From positions 682,001 to 746,000 of the forward strand of contig JAEPMI010000003.1 in assembly GCA_017644045.1 (NCBI GenBank): a stretch of DNA of 64,000 nucleotides, in the 5' to 3' direction. The position numbers and the translations under genes were made by a program. The notes beneath the pieces were generated by a model. That model saw nothing but the letters and a program-made list of their open reading frames with translations, had not been told where the DNA came from and did not search any database. Numbering within the stretch: the first letter of the stretch is position 1; every line of letters begins with the position of its first letter. Below are positions 52,075 to 60,777 of this stretch, one piece after another. The stretch comes from Deltaproteobacteria bacterium. GTDB lineage: Bacteria; Myxococcota_A; Polyangia; Polyangiales; Houyiibacteriaceae.

Positions 52075-53466
52075 TCAGAGTCCGCCGGCGACGTTCGCGG
52101 CGTCGACGGTGACCCGAAACGTGCCCGGCGTCGGGATGCGGATCACCAGGTGTCGCCCTTCACCGAAGACCACGGCGTCGGCGTCGACCGGCGCGAGGTC
52201 CAGCTCGACGCTCACGCCTTCCGGGACCTCGAAGGCCGCGACCGCGGCGACCGCACGCTCCCGCACCTCGGTGATGGCCTCGTCCATCCACCACTCCCAC
52301 TCCTCGAGCGGCGCGAAGAGCACGCGACCGAGGCGCTGGGCGAGGTGCTCGTCGGCCAGCGTGCGCAGCGTGGCGTCGGTCCATCGCGGGTGGGTGAGTC
52401 GAAGCGCGCCCACCTCCTGAGTCGGTCGCGCGACCGCCCACACCTTGCCGCGGATGGCGCCGCTCAGCTCCAAGCCGAGCGCGACGCCCTCCTCGGTGAT
52501 GCGCGCCTCCACCGCCTCGATGGTCACGTCGCCCTCGTCGATGGTGGCGTTCGTTCCGACCAAGGTGGGCTGGAGCGCCGCCACGAGATCCTCGAGCGAG
52601 CGTTTCACTTCCAGGTTGGCGACGAAGGAGGGGCCGGGCTCGACGCCCGGCGCGGGGAGCGCCTGCGGCGCCGCGCTCACGAACCGAGACGTGAGGAGGA
52701 AGTGGCCGCGGAGCGCGGCGCGAAGACGCAAGCCACCCGTCTCGTCGGAGGTCAGGTCCACGACCCGAAGGCCTTCCGGTTGGACGAGGAGCCGGAGGCG
52801 CGCGTCCGCCTCGCCCTCCTGCTCGAGCTCCAGCGGGTACGAGAGCAAGGGCCAGACGCGGTCGAGCATGGTGCGGATGTCGATCTGGCTCGCCGCCTCG
52901 TCGATCTTCTCGGCCGCTTGCGCCTGTGCCTCCTGCACGTGGGGGTCGATCCGCGAGGTGACGTCGATGTTCAGGAACGACAGCTGGCAGCGCCGTGACC
53001 ACTCGCGCTCGCCCGGCGTCGTGCGGGTGGTCAGACCCCACGCCTCGTCGATGCGGAGCTCGGTCCGGAGGGTCACGTCGACGTGCGGCCGCGGCTCGTC
53101 GATCCCGCAGCTGACACCGAGCCGCCCGAGACCCGCGCGCGCCCAGAACTCGACCGGCAACGTCCACAGGATCCCGCCCTGAATCGGCTCGAGCTTCAGC
53201 TCGCCCCGCTCGGCTTCCGCCTGGAGCCGGCGACCGTTCTCCCGGTGGATCGGGTTGGGCAGCTCACGGTCCACCACGGCCTGGAGCGCCTCGTTCGGTA
53301 GCACCAGCTCGAGGATCGCTTCGCTCTCGGCCGACTCCGGCTCGGGCATCGCGCCCGACTCCGGCGCCGGCACGTCGAGGGCCGGGGCAGCGGGGGGCGG
53401 AGCCGGCCGCGGGACGGTCGCCGCGCATCCGAGACCGAGAATGAGCACTGGCACGAAGCGGAGCAC
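52075..53466 (-). CDS. DUF4403 family lipoprotein
   Basis: 463 residues from a GTG at 53466 that opens a signal peptide with lipobox LGLGC (Cys14); no ATG is available in frame nearby. The linker is Pro/Ala/Glu-rich. The remainder is a long beta-rich protein with pattern typical of DUF4403 (PNPIHRENG..., VSCGIDEPRPHVDVTL, a helical stretch ALQPTLVG...). DUF4403 proteins are predicted to form elongated barrel-like lipid-associated folds; the function is unknown. A 30-bp part of the gene (52219-52248) is duplicated at 47197. Confidence 0.78.
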   Translation of the reverse strand: MLRFVPVLILGLGCAATVPRPAPPPAAPALDVPAPESGAMPEPESAESEAILELVLPNEALQAVVDRELPNPIHRENGRRLQAEAERGELKLEPIQGGILWTLPVEFWARAGLGRLGVSCGIDEPRPHVDVTLRTELRIDEAWGLTTRTTPGEREWSRRCQLSFLNIDVTSRIDPHVQEAQAQAAEKIDEAASQIDIRTMLDRVWPLLSYPLELEQEGEADARLRLLVQPEGLRVVDLTSDETGGLRLRAALRGHFLLTSRFVSAAPQALPAPGVEPGPSFVANLEVKRSLEDLVAALQPTLVGTNATIDEGDVTIEAVEARITEEGVALGLELSGAIRGKVWAVARPTQEVGALRLTHPRWTDATLRTLADEHLAQRLGRVLFAPLEEWEWWMDEAITEVRERAVAAVAAFEVPEGVSVELDLAPVDADAVVFGEGRHLVIRIPTPGTFRVTVDAANVAGGL

Positions 53467-53510
53467 GTGACCGAATGATGCGGCATGTGAGGGCCGATGA
53501 CACCTCGGGC

Positions 53511-55727
53511 TCAGTCGAGCGCCGCGAGCGCCGCCTCGATGATCTCGTCGCGACCGTCCGCGATCGCCTGGGCGGTCGGCTCGACCTCGATGTCCGGGAC
53601 GATCCCGACCCCGTGGAATCGGTCGCCGTCGGGGTCGAGCACCCGCATGCCGGTGAAGGTGGCGACGAGGCGGCCAGGCAACTCCACTCCGGTGATGTTG
53701 CCGTTCGTCGATGCGCTCTGCCGACCGACGACCGTCACCGCGTCCGCTCCCACCACGATCTGGGAGATGTTCTCGGCCGCGGACACCGTGTGCGGTCCGA
53801 CCAGCCACATGACCGGCACCTCGAGCGCCGGGCCCTCTGGCGCGGGCCAGGTCTGCTGGCTGCTCACGAAGGTGAGGCGGTCGGGTCCGAACCACACCGG
53901 GGGCTCGAAGCGGGCGCTCATCGAGGTGGACCCCGTCACGCGGCCGATCATCTCCTGGAGCCACGTGAAGCTCGACGTACGGGGGTAGCCGCGCATGTCG
54001 ATGATGACGCCGGTGGCGGACGTCGCTGCATCGCTCAGCAGAGCGAGCACGTCGGTCGACTCGTGCTCGACCCACGAGCGGTCGAGGTTGATGTAGTGCA
54101 CGTCCGGTCGACCGAGATCGCCGAGCGGACCAGAGGACCGACCGGTGAGCGCCCGCAGGAGCGCCAAATGCTCGGTTCGGAGAATCGGAGCGAGCGTCAC
54201 GGTCCGTTCCTCGCCGGTCGGGGCGCGCACCACCACGGTGGTGTCGGTCGTCGCGAGCACCAGGCGACGCACGACCAAGTCTCGCCGGTAGCCCTCGGAA
54301 GCCGCGGACACGAGCTCCGCGTACCGCTCGTAGAGCGACGCGACGCTCTCCCCACCGATCGAGACCACTTCGTCGCCGGCCTCCACGCTCGGGTCATCGC
54401 TCGCGTAGACCAGCAGCGCCTCACCGACGAGCTCGAGCGCGAGCGGTAGGTGGGACGGGGCCTCCGGGGCCGCGGTGGCTCCGAAGTCGAAGACGAACCC
54501 ATGGCCGTCGTCCACGGCGTTCAGCAGGTGGCGCACCCAGTCGACCACCGCGCTTCGGTCGTCGAGGTCCAGAGTGGAGAGGAGCTCGAGTCCTTCGATG
54601 AGGCGCTCGTCGATCCGGTCCGGGACCACATCGAAGTAGGGAAAGAAACGCCGGAGGCTTCCATGGAGGATCAGCGCGGCAGCCTGGAGCCCCGGGCGGT
54701 CCACATCGACCTCGTGCTGCTCGGCGCGAGCGTCGGGGTGGGCGAAGGTCGCGCGTTCGTCGGGCAGCTCCGCGAGGCTCACGGGCGGTGGCGGTCCGGT
54801 GGGAGCCAGCGCTTCGGCGGCCGCGAGCGCGTCGCCGCTGCGGACGTCCGCGGGCAGGTAGTCCGGGAGCCGCTCGAGGGACGCGCGGTCCACGAGCTCG
54901 GTCGCGTGAACGGCGAGCCCCCGGGTGGTGACCGGCGACCAATGCATCTCCGCGACGGCGGTCACGACGTCTTCGCCGACCAACCAGGCATGGCCCCCGA
55001 GACGGAGCGCGAGTGCGAGCTCGGCGGCGGCTGGCGCCATTCGTGCGCTGGTGAGGACGAGTCGAGTCTCCGCCGTTCCGGGACCGCTCCAAGCCTCGGG
55101 GTCGAAGTTTCCTCCGTTGGCTTGGTAGGTGTCGGGTGCGCCGACCTCTCCGAGCTCGGAGGTCATCCCTTCCCGGCGCCGGACGCCGTGGCGCAGTGGC
55201 GTGAAGGTTCCGATGGCGCTCTCGAGGCTGGCGCGGAGGTAGGTCGCCTCGTCGACCGTCACGTCGCGCAGGTCGATCACGACCGTCGTCGCGGTGGTCT
55301 CCACGCGCTCGGCGGTGACGCCGGGGCGGATCCGCGTGGCCCATCCGAGCTCTTCCACCTGCACCGGGCGCGGCGCGGGTGCCGCCTCGAGAACGCACAC
55401 GTCGTCGAGCTCGTCCGCATAGCCATCGAGGAGGTCCTCCGAGAGTCCGTGCGCCGCGAGGCCCGCCATCAGCGCTCGGTCGGCCTCCAGGAGACCGCCG
55501 GCCATCCGAAAGAAGCGCGCGGTGGCGTGCGCCCTGGAAAGGCCGATGGCGACGGCGTCGTCGGAGCCGACGCCGGGTCGCACACGCTCGCAGCGGTCGC
55601 CGGAAGGCGCAGGCGGCGGGCCGAGATCCGTCGGCGCCGCATCGAACGCGGCATCCGGCGTGTCGGGGCCGGAGTCATCACCACATGCGGCCAACACGAC
55701 GAGAGCGAGAAGAACGGAACGGGTCAT
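53511..55727 (-). CDS. S41-family peptidase lipoprotein
   Basis: 738 residues from MTRSVLLALVVLAACGDD (lipobox VLAAC, tether CGDD). The frame continues upstream without support. The first about 350 residues are an unrecognised alpha/beta part. At about residues 390-735 there is an S41 C-terminal-processing/tricorn-like protease: a PDZ-like segment (SVEAGDEVVSIGGE), VIIDMRGYPRT, and PHTVSAAENISQ with the expected catalytic Ser between Val and Ala, and a downstream Lys/Glu region is not obvious, so activity is uncertain. Surface or periplasmic. 44 bp upstream of the DUF4403 gene on the same strand, possibly co-transcribed. Confidence 0.82.
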   Translation of the reverse strand: MTRSVLLALVVLAACGDDSGPDTPDAAFDAAPTDLGPPPAPSGDRCERVRPGVGSDDAVAIGLSRAHATARFFRMAGGLLEADRALMAGLAAHGLSEDLLDGYADELDDVCVLEAAPAPRPVQVEELGWATRIRPGVTAERVETTATTVVIDLRDVTVDEATYLRASLESAIGTFTPLRHGVRRREGMTSELGEVGAPDTYQANGGNFDPEAWSGPGTAETRLVLTSARMAPAAAELALALRLGGHAWLVGEDVVTAVAEMHWSPVTTRGLAVHATELVDRASLERLPDYLPADVRSGDALAAAEALAPTGPPPPVSLAELPDERATFAHPDARAEQHEVDVDRPGLQAAALILHGSLRRFFPYFDVVPDRIDERLIEGLELLSTLDLDDRSAVVDWVRHLLNAVDDGHGFVFDFGATAAPEAPSHLPLALELVGEALLVYASDDPSVEAGDEVVSIGGESVASLYERYAELVSAASEGYRRDLVVRRLVLATTDTTVVVRAPTGEERTVTLAPILRTEHLALLRALTGRSSGPLGDLGRPDVHYINLDRSWVEHESTDVLALLSDAATSATGVIIDMRGYPRTSSFTWLQEMIGRVTGSTSMSARFEPPVWFGPDRLTFVSSQQTWPAPEGPALEVPVMWLVGPHTVSAAENISQIVVGADAVTVVGRQSASTNGNITGVELPGRLVATFTGMRVLDPDGDRFHGVGIVPDIEVEPTAQAIADGRDEIIEAALAALD

Positions 55728-55911
55728 GGACGAGCGACGATGCAAGGACCGTGCGCGAACGGTTTCGCCGTCCACCATCGGCCTCGTGCACGAGGCACCG
55801 GCGTGCGTCGAGTCGCACGCGTCACTCCTGTGACGGTAGACCGCCTTCGACCTCATCGGTCGTCGATGCGTTGGAGGCCACGACGAAGGTCGAGGGTATG
55901 CTCCGCGACCG

Positions 55912-56442
55912 ATGAGCGTGGTCAGGTATGTGGTGTCGCGAGCGTCGGTGAGCCCGAGCGGAGTCGCGTCGGCGAGCCGGTCGGAGTCTCTCCATCAGTT
56001 CGAGCGAGCGCTCCTTGCCATGCTCGCAGCGCGACCCGAGTTGCCCGCCCATCGGCGTGGCGACGACTACGAGGGGTCGGCGCTCAGCAAGCGAGAGATG
56101 CTCTTCGACCATGGGATGGGGGCCGGCATCTCGGTCGAGGCCATCGTCCGGGCGGGCAGCGAGACGATCGAGGTCGCCCTCCGCGAGACCTCCAAGGGGC
56201 GCCGGGCCGCCGTGTGGGCTTTGCTGGTCTTCGGCATCCTCGGCGCGGAGGTGGGCGCCCTCTTCTGGCTCATGGAGGACTATGACAGGACGGTCTTGCT
56301 CCTCGCCGCGGCCGTGGGCGCCATGCCCGCTGCGCTCACGGAGATGGTGCTGCGCGCACGTCCACCCACGCCGAAACCGCAGTCGCGAGCGATCCTCGCG
56401 CTGTTGGACGCGGTCCTCAGAGAGCGCTTCGAGCTCTCGTAG
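55912..56442 (+). CDS. Small membrane protein of unknown function
   Basis: 176 residues with two hydrophobic segments at about residues 97-120 and 125-145. The N-terminal half is soluble. Convergent with the next gene, 2 bp between the stops. No family is recognised. Confidence 0.65.
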   Translation: MSVVRYVVSRASVSPSGVASASRSESLHQFERALLAMLAARPELPAHRRGDDYEGSALSKREMLFDHGMGAGISVEAIVRAGSETIEVALRETSKGRRAAVWALLVFGILGAEVGALFWLMEDYDRTVLLLAAAVGAMPAALTEMVLRARPPTPKPQSRAILALLDAVLRERFELS

Positions 56443-56444
56443 GC

Positions 56445-57062
56445 TCAGTTGTCGATCAGGGGGGCGAAGGCCTGCGCTCCGGGTAGCTCGTGATAGTGAC
56501 CCGCCCGAAACGCCGCTCGCGCCCGATCGATGCGCGCCAGGATGGCCGCGAAGCGCTCGTGTTCCTGCGGGAGGTTGCGGTGCATCGAATCCAGGTGCTC
56601 GAAGAACTCGAGCTTGCCGCTCGCCGCGCCCGACCCGAACGAGCAGACCATCTTGGTGGCTTGGTAGAGACCCTTCCGAGTGACCTCGACGAACTGCACG
56701 TCGTGGCAGAGCCCCCAGCAGAAGAGCTCGACCGTTCCGAAACCGTCGCTTCGGACATAGAAGGTCTCGGCCACGAGCTCGAGCTCGCCAAACCGCGATC
56801 GCTTGGCCGCCAGGAAGGTGCTGGCGCTGATCGCGAGCGCGAGCAGGCCCACCAACGCGCGCCCGAGAGCCCAGCCATCGAAACCCTCGCGCACGATCGC
56901 GGATACCCCACTGATCGAGAGGCCGAGTCCGACCACTCCGATGATGAAGAAGAAGCCCAGGTTCTTCGACTTGCCGAGGCTCTGCTTTGGCTGAGCCGCG
57001 GAGATCGCGTTCGCGATCGAGTCAGGCACTTCTTGGTCCGCGAGTCTCGTCACCGCTTTCAT
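56445..57062 (-). CDS. Small membrane protein of unknown function
   Basis: 205 residues with two hydrophobic segments (about 35-55 and 65-85) and a soluble C-terminal domain that looks like a PH-like strand pattern. Not recognisably homologous by eye to the convergent neighbour, although both have two membrane segments. Function unknown. Confidence 0.65.
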   Translation of the reverse strand: MKAVTRLADQEVPDSIANAISAAQPKQSLGKSKNLGFFFIIGVVGLGLSISGVSAIVREGFDGWALGRALVGLLALAISASTFLAAKRSRFGELELVAETFYVRSDGFGTVELFCWGLCHDVQFVEVTRKGLYQATKMVCSFGSGAASGKLEFFEHLDSMHRNLPQEHERFAAILARIDRARAAFRAGHYHELPGAQAFAPLIDN

Positions 57063-57116
57063 GGGCCGAGACTAACCGACCGGTGCATGCTCCGGAGTTC
57101 GGTTCGACCCCCGTAC

Positions 57117-57473
57117 TCAGACCATGATCTTCTGCGCAGCCTCGAGGAGCGACGAGAGCTCCACCGGCTTCACCAGGACACCCGCGGCCCCGAGCGCGAG
57201 CGCCGCCGCTTCGGCTTCGCCGTGCCCGGTCACCACCATCACCGGAACGTTCGGTCGCGCCTCCCGCAGCCGTTCGAGGAGCGCCAACCCCCCGTCGTCG
57301 GCCAGCCCGAGGTCCGTCAGCACGAGGTCGAATTCCCCGCTCTCCTCGAGCTCGGCGATGGCACCACCGACGGTCTCGCAGCCGACGACCGTGTGACCAT
57401 GCTGCTCGAACCCCTGCGACAGGAGATCCAAGAAATCCCGGTCGTCGTCGATCGCGAGCACGCGCCAGCCCAT
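57117..57473 (-). CDS. Stand-alone response-regulator receiver domain
   Basis: 118 residues from MGWRVLAIDDD; the long open extension upstream is antisense to the AI-2E gene. Receiver signature: acidic pair DDD at residues 9-11, phospho-acceptor Asp in LVLTDLGL (about residue 54), VTGHG (Thr), and VKP (Lys about 104). No output domain, so it probably acts by protein contact or as a phosphate shuttle. Divergent from the AI-2E gene, 90 bp between starts. Confidence 0.88.
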   Translation of the reverse strand: MGWRVLAIDDDRDFLDLLSQGFEQHGHTVVGCETVGGAIAELEESGEFDLVLTDLGLADDGGLALLERLREARPNVPVMVVTGHGEAEAAALALGAAGVLVKPVELSSLLEAAQKIMV

Positions 57474-57563
57474 CCGGAGCTTCTTAGTACGCAGGGGCCT
57501 CCGTAGGAAGGGGGAACACAAAGCCCCTGGCGCTCGGGACCTTCTGGCTCGATAAGCCCGCTC

Positions 57564-59357
57564 GTGCCCAAGCGGACCATGACGGATAGCGGACGGTGGG
57601 AGCAGGTCCGCGGCCGGCGGCTGACCTCTCCCGTCGTCCTCATCATCGTCGTCTCGGTGCTCTACGTCGCCCGGGCGGTGCTCATCCCGCTGGCACTCGC
57701 CCTGCTCCTGGCGTTCTTGCTCGCGCCGCTCGCGCGTGGCCTCGAGCGTCGCCGCGTTCCGCGGGTGTTGGCGTCCGTCGGTGTCGTGACCCTGGCGATG
57801 GCGGGGCTCGTCGCCATCGTTGCCCTCCTCGGCCAGGAGCTCTTCCAGATCGGGCGCCAGCTGCCCGTCTACCTCGACAACATCCAAGCGAAGCTGACGC
57901 CGCTCTTCGGGGATGGGCCGTTCGCGGAGCTGATGGACGTGTTCGACCGCTTCGAGGTCGCCGAGAGCGCCGACGTGATGCGGGTCGAGGTGGTCACGGC
58001 CAATGGGGAGTGGTCCGCTCTCCTCGAGACCGCGCGACCGCTCCTGGCGGTGGTGGGCACGGCGGGCCTCGTCGTGGTCTTCACGGTCTTCATGCTCCTC
58101 CAGTGGGAGGACCTCCGTGAGCGGATTCTGCGACTGAGCGGCCAGCGCCACCTCTCGACGGCGACGGAAGCGCTCGGCGACGCCGGCGCTCGCGTGAGCC
58201 GGTATCTGCAGATGCAGTTGCTGATCAACGTGATCACCGGCGCGTCGGTCGGGATCGGGGTCGCCATCGCGGGGGTACCGAACGGGTTCGTCTGGGGTCT
58301 GGCGGCGACGATCCTCCGCTTCATCCCCTACGTCGGCCCGTGGGTCGCGGCGATCCTGCCCGTCACCTTCTCGTTCGCGACCAGCACGGGCTGGACCGAG
58401 CCGCTGGTGGTCGCGGGCATCGTGATCGTCATCGAGCTGGTGGCGAACAACGTCCTCGAGCCGTGGCTCTACGGCACCGCGAGCGGTGTCTCGCCCGTCG
58501 GCATCGTGGTGATGGCGGTGTTCTGGGCATGGCTCTGGGGTGCGGTCGGCCTCGTGCTCGCGACCCCGCTCACCGTCTGTCTGGTCGTGGCAGGCCGCTA
58601 CTTGCCGCAGCTCGAGTTCCTCCACGTGCTGCTCAGCGATCAGCGCGCGCTGCCATCGTCGGCCCGCCTCTATCATCGCCTGCTCTCCCTCGAACCCGAG
58701 GAGGCCTCCGACCTCGTCGATGTCGAGCGGGCAGCGCAGGGGGAGCTCGGCCTCTTCGACGAGGTGCTGGTCCCTGCGCTCGAGATGGCCGAGCGCGAGC
58801 GCCACGCGGGACGCCTCTCCGAAGAACGCGCCTCGCTCGTCTACGACTCGCTCGACACGTTCATCGACGAGAGCGGGGCGAGCGCCGCGGAGGGCGAGGA
58901 GACGGATGGCATCGACCCCTCCTCGGTGGTCCTGTGCGTCCCCGCGGGAGATCGCGCCGATCGTCTGGCGGCGGCCATGCTCCAGCAGGTCCTCCAGGGG
59001 CGAGGGATCGAGACGGCGCTCGCGCCGGAAGAGGGTGGGCTCAGCGCATTGATCGAACGCATCGCCCTCGACAAGCCGTCCGTCTTGGCGATCTCCGCCG
59101 TGCCGCCGGCCGCTTCGGTCCAGGCGCGGGATCTCTGCCGCAAGCTCCACCAGCTCTTTCCACGACTTCCGGTGGTGGTCGGACACTGGATGGGGGCCGA
59201 GCGGTCCCTCGACGCCAACGCCCTCCGACGCCTTCGGGAGTCAGGCGCCGACACGGTGGTCTCCACCATCGCCGAAGCGGCGAAGCGCTGCGCCGAGCTC
59301 CTCGAAGAAGAGCGAGGACCCGACATCGCCGACTCGCTACCGCCCGCCAGCGCGTGA
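57564..59357 (+). CDS. AI-2E family transporter with C-terminal B12-binding-like domain
   Basis: 597 residues. Residues about 15-355 form the AI-2E/YdgG-type permease with eight hydrophobic segments (VLIIVVSVLYVARAVLIPLA; LLINVITGASVGIGVAIAGVP; the LRFIPYVGPWVAA motif; VANNVLEPWLYG). Family members export AI-2 or act in Na+/H+ transport. After a linker, residues about 450-590 are a Rossmann-like domain similar to cobalamin-binding modules, but the DxHxxG base-off histidine motif is not present, so it may bind another ligand. It ends 90 bp before the K+ channel gene. Confidence 0.88.
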   Translation: MPKRTMTDSGRWEQVRGRRLTSPVVLIIVVSVLYVARAVLIPLALALLLAFLLAPLARGLERRRVPRVLASVGVVTLAMAGLVAIVALLGQELFQIGRQLPVYLDNIQAKLTPLFGDGPFAELMDVFDRFEVAESADVMRVEVVTANGEWSALLETARPLLAVVGTAGLVVVFTVFMLLQWEDLRERILRLSGQRHLSTATEALGDAGARVSRYLQMQLLINVITGASVGIGVAIAGVPNGFVWGLAATILRFIPYVGPWVAAILPVTFSFATSTGWTEPLVVAGIVIVIELVANNVLEPWLYGTASGVSPVGIVVMAVFWAWLWGAVGLVLATPLTVCLVVAGRYLPQLEFLHVLLSDQRALPSSARLYHRLLSLEPEEASDLVDVERAAQGELGLFDEVLVPALEMAERERHAGRLSEERASLVYDSLDTFIDESGASAAEGEETDGIDPSSVVLCVPAGDRADRLAAAMLQQVLQGRGIETALAPEEGGLSALIERIALDKPSVLAISAVPPAASVQARDLCRKLHQLFPRLPVVVGHWMGAERSLDANALRRLRESGADTVVSTIAEAAKRCAELLEEERGPDIADSLPPASA

Positions 59358-59447
59358 GCTCGCATCCGCTGGATCGAACGAAGACACGGTCACCGACCGC
59401 GCTGTCTCTTGACCTGAGGGCCCACACACCGGAGGGTCGGCCCGTCC

Positions 59448-60578
59448 ATGCCGAAGTTCATGCGTCGGGAGATGAAGACGGCCGCCGAGGCGCGGAGCCG
59501 TGCGATGGCGCGTCTGCTCAGCGCGTCGGTCTTCCTATCCGTCGCGGTCGCGGTGGGCACGATGGCCTACTACCAGATCGGCCAGGGGCGTTGGACGTTG
59601 TTCGACTGCCTCTACATGACCGTCATCACGCTCTCGACGGTCGGCTTCGGCGAGACCCTCGACGGAATGGAGTCGGTCCCCGAGGCTCGGATGGTCACGA
59701 TGATCCTCATCGTGGTCGGCAGCGGAACGCTGCTCTACTTCCTCTCGAACTTCACCGCCCTCATCGTCGAGGGCGACCTCCAAGGTATTCTCCGGCAGAG
59801 ACGCATGCAGCGACACATCGAGGCCCTCGACAATCACGTCATCGTCTGCGGCGCCGGCAACACCGGTGAGCACGTCATCGCCGAGCTGATCGACGCCGAG
59901 ATCCCCTTCGTGGTGATCGAGCAGGACGAAGAGCGCATGCAGATGCTGAGCGACGACCTGGGCGCCGAGCTGCTCTACATCGTGGGCGACGCCACCGACG
60001 ACCACAGCCTCGAGGACGCGGGCATCGACCGCGCGCGAGGCGTGATCTCCTGTCTGCACACCGATAAGGACAACCTCTTCGTGACGGTGTCCGCCCGGGC
60101 CCTGACCCTCGAGCGCCAGAAGGCGACCCCGCTCCGCATCGTCACCAAGGCGGTCGACAGCTCGGCTGGCCGGAAGATGCAGCGCGCCGGCGCCTCGGCG
60201 ATCGTCTCGCCGAACCAGATCGGTGGGCTGCGGCTGGTCAGCGAGATGATCCGCCCGCGAGCCATCGAGTTCCTGGACCGACTGTTGCGCGCCGACCGCC
60301 GCCTCCGCATCGAGGACGTGACCATCCCGCATGGGTCCAACCTCGACGGCCGGACCCTGGCCGACGCGGCGATCCGGCAGACCGGCGCCCTGGTCATCGC
60401 CGTGCGCCAGGCGGACGGGACCTACGTCTACAACCCGGGCGGGTCGCTCCAGCTACAGGCGGGAGCCTCACTGATCGTCATCGCCCACACCGAGGACGTG
60501 AAGCGCCTCAGCGACGGCCTGGCCAAGGGCACGCTGCTCGTGGAGAAGCCTGGCGAAGGGACCAAGAGCGAAAGCTGA
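59448..60578 (+). CDS. Potassium channel with RCK (TrkA-N) domain
   Basis: 376 residues. Two membrane segments (about 25-42 and 82-105) flank a pore loop with selectivity filter TVGFG (64-68), a variant of TVGYG seen in some prokaryotic channels. A cytoplasmic RCK/TrkA-N domain follows at about 127-260, opening HVIVCGAGNTGEHV (nucleotide-binding glycine motif), then a TrkA-C domain with the end LQLQAGASLIVIAHTED. The design is that of MthK/Kch-type channels gated by Ca2+ or nucleotide. 199 bp before dnaK on the same strand. Confidence 0.9.
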   Translation: MPKFMRREMKTAAEARSRAMARLLSASVFLSVAVAVGTMAYYQIGQGRWTLFDCLYMTVITLSTVGFGETLDGMESVPEARMVTMILIVVGSGTLLYFLSNFTALIVEGDLQGILRQRRMQRHIEALDNHVIVCGAGNTGEHVIAELIDAEIPFVVIEQDEERMQMLSDDLGAELLYIVGDATDDHSLEDAGIDRARGVISCLHTDKDNLFVTVSARALTLERQKATPLRIVTKAVDSSAGRKMQRAGASAIVSPNQIGGLRLVSEMIRPRAIEFLDRLLRADRRLRIEDVTIPHGSNLDGRTLADAAIRQTGALVIAVRQADGTYVYNPGGSLQLQAGASLIVIAHTEDVKRLSDGLAKGTLLVEKPGEGTKSES

Positions 60579-60601
60579 CTCACAGACTGTCGCCCAGGCG
60601 G

Positions 60602-60629
60602 TTGACCCCATCGCCCGGGTGTTTATGGT
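60602..60629 (+). promoter_or_regulatory. Candidate sigma-70-type promoter of dnaK
   Basis: TTGACC (60602-60607) and TATGGT (60624-60629) separated by 16 bp, 149 bp before the dnaK start. A CIRCE element (TTAGCACTC-N9-GAGTGCTAA) is not seen in the gap, so HrcA control through that site is unlikely. Confidence 0.5.
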
Positions 60630-60643
60630 ACCTCCCACATGCC

Positions 60644-60665
60644 GCTGGGGGCGCCCGCCCCCAGC
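60644..60665 (+). promoter_or_regulatory. Strong hairpin in dnaK leader
   Basis: GCTGGGGGC (60644-60652), loop GCCC, GCCCCCAGC (60657-60665): 9 pairs, all but one GC. A second hairpin CCCCT...AGGGG (60737-60753) ends 8 bp before the GGAGGAG ribosome site (60761). The leader may regulate translation by structure, as heat-responsive RNAs do; this is inference. Confidence 0.5.
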
Positions 60666-60777
60666 ACCGAGAACCCTTCGGAAGGCGTGAGAATTTCGAC
60701 TGGCGCCATCGGCGGCGCCCGACCAAAACCGACCGGCCCCTGTCACAGAGGGGACCGCACGGAGGAGAACTAGCGCG

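Noticed and set aside
57473-59186. Long N-terminal extension of the receiver-domain gene
   Set aside because: The extension is antisense to the AI-2E transporter, is charged low-complexity, and the receiver domain begins normally at 57473.
60579-60777. CIRCE heat-shock operator before dnaK
   Set aside because: No TTAGCACTC-N9-GAGTGCTAA or close variant is visible; the hairpins present have different sequence.
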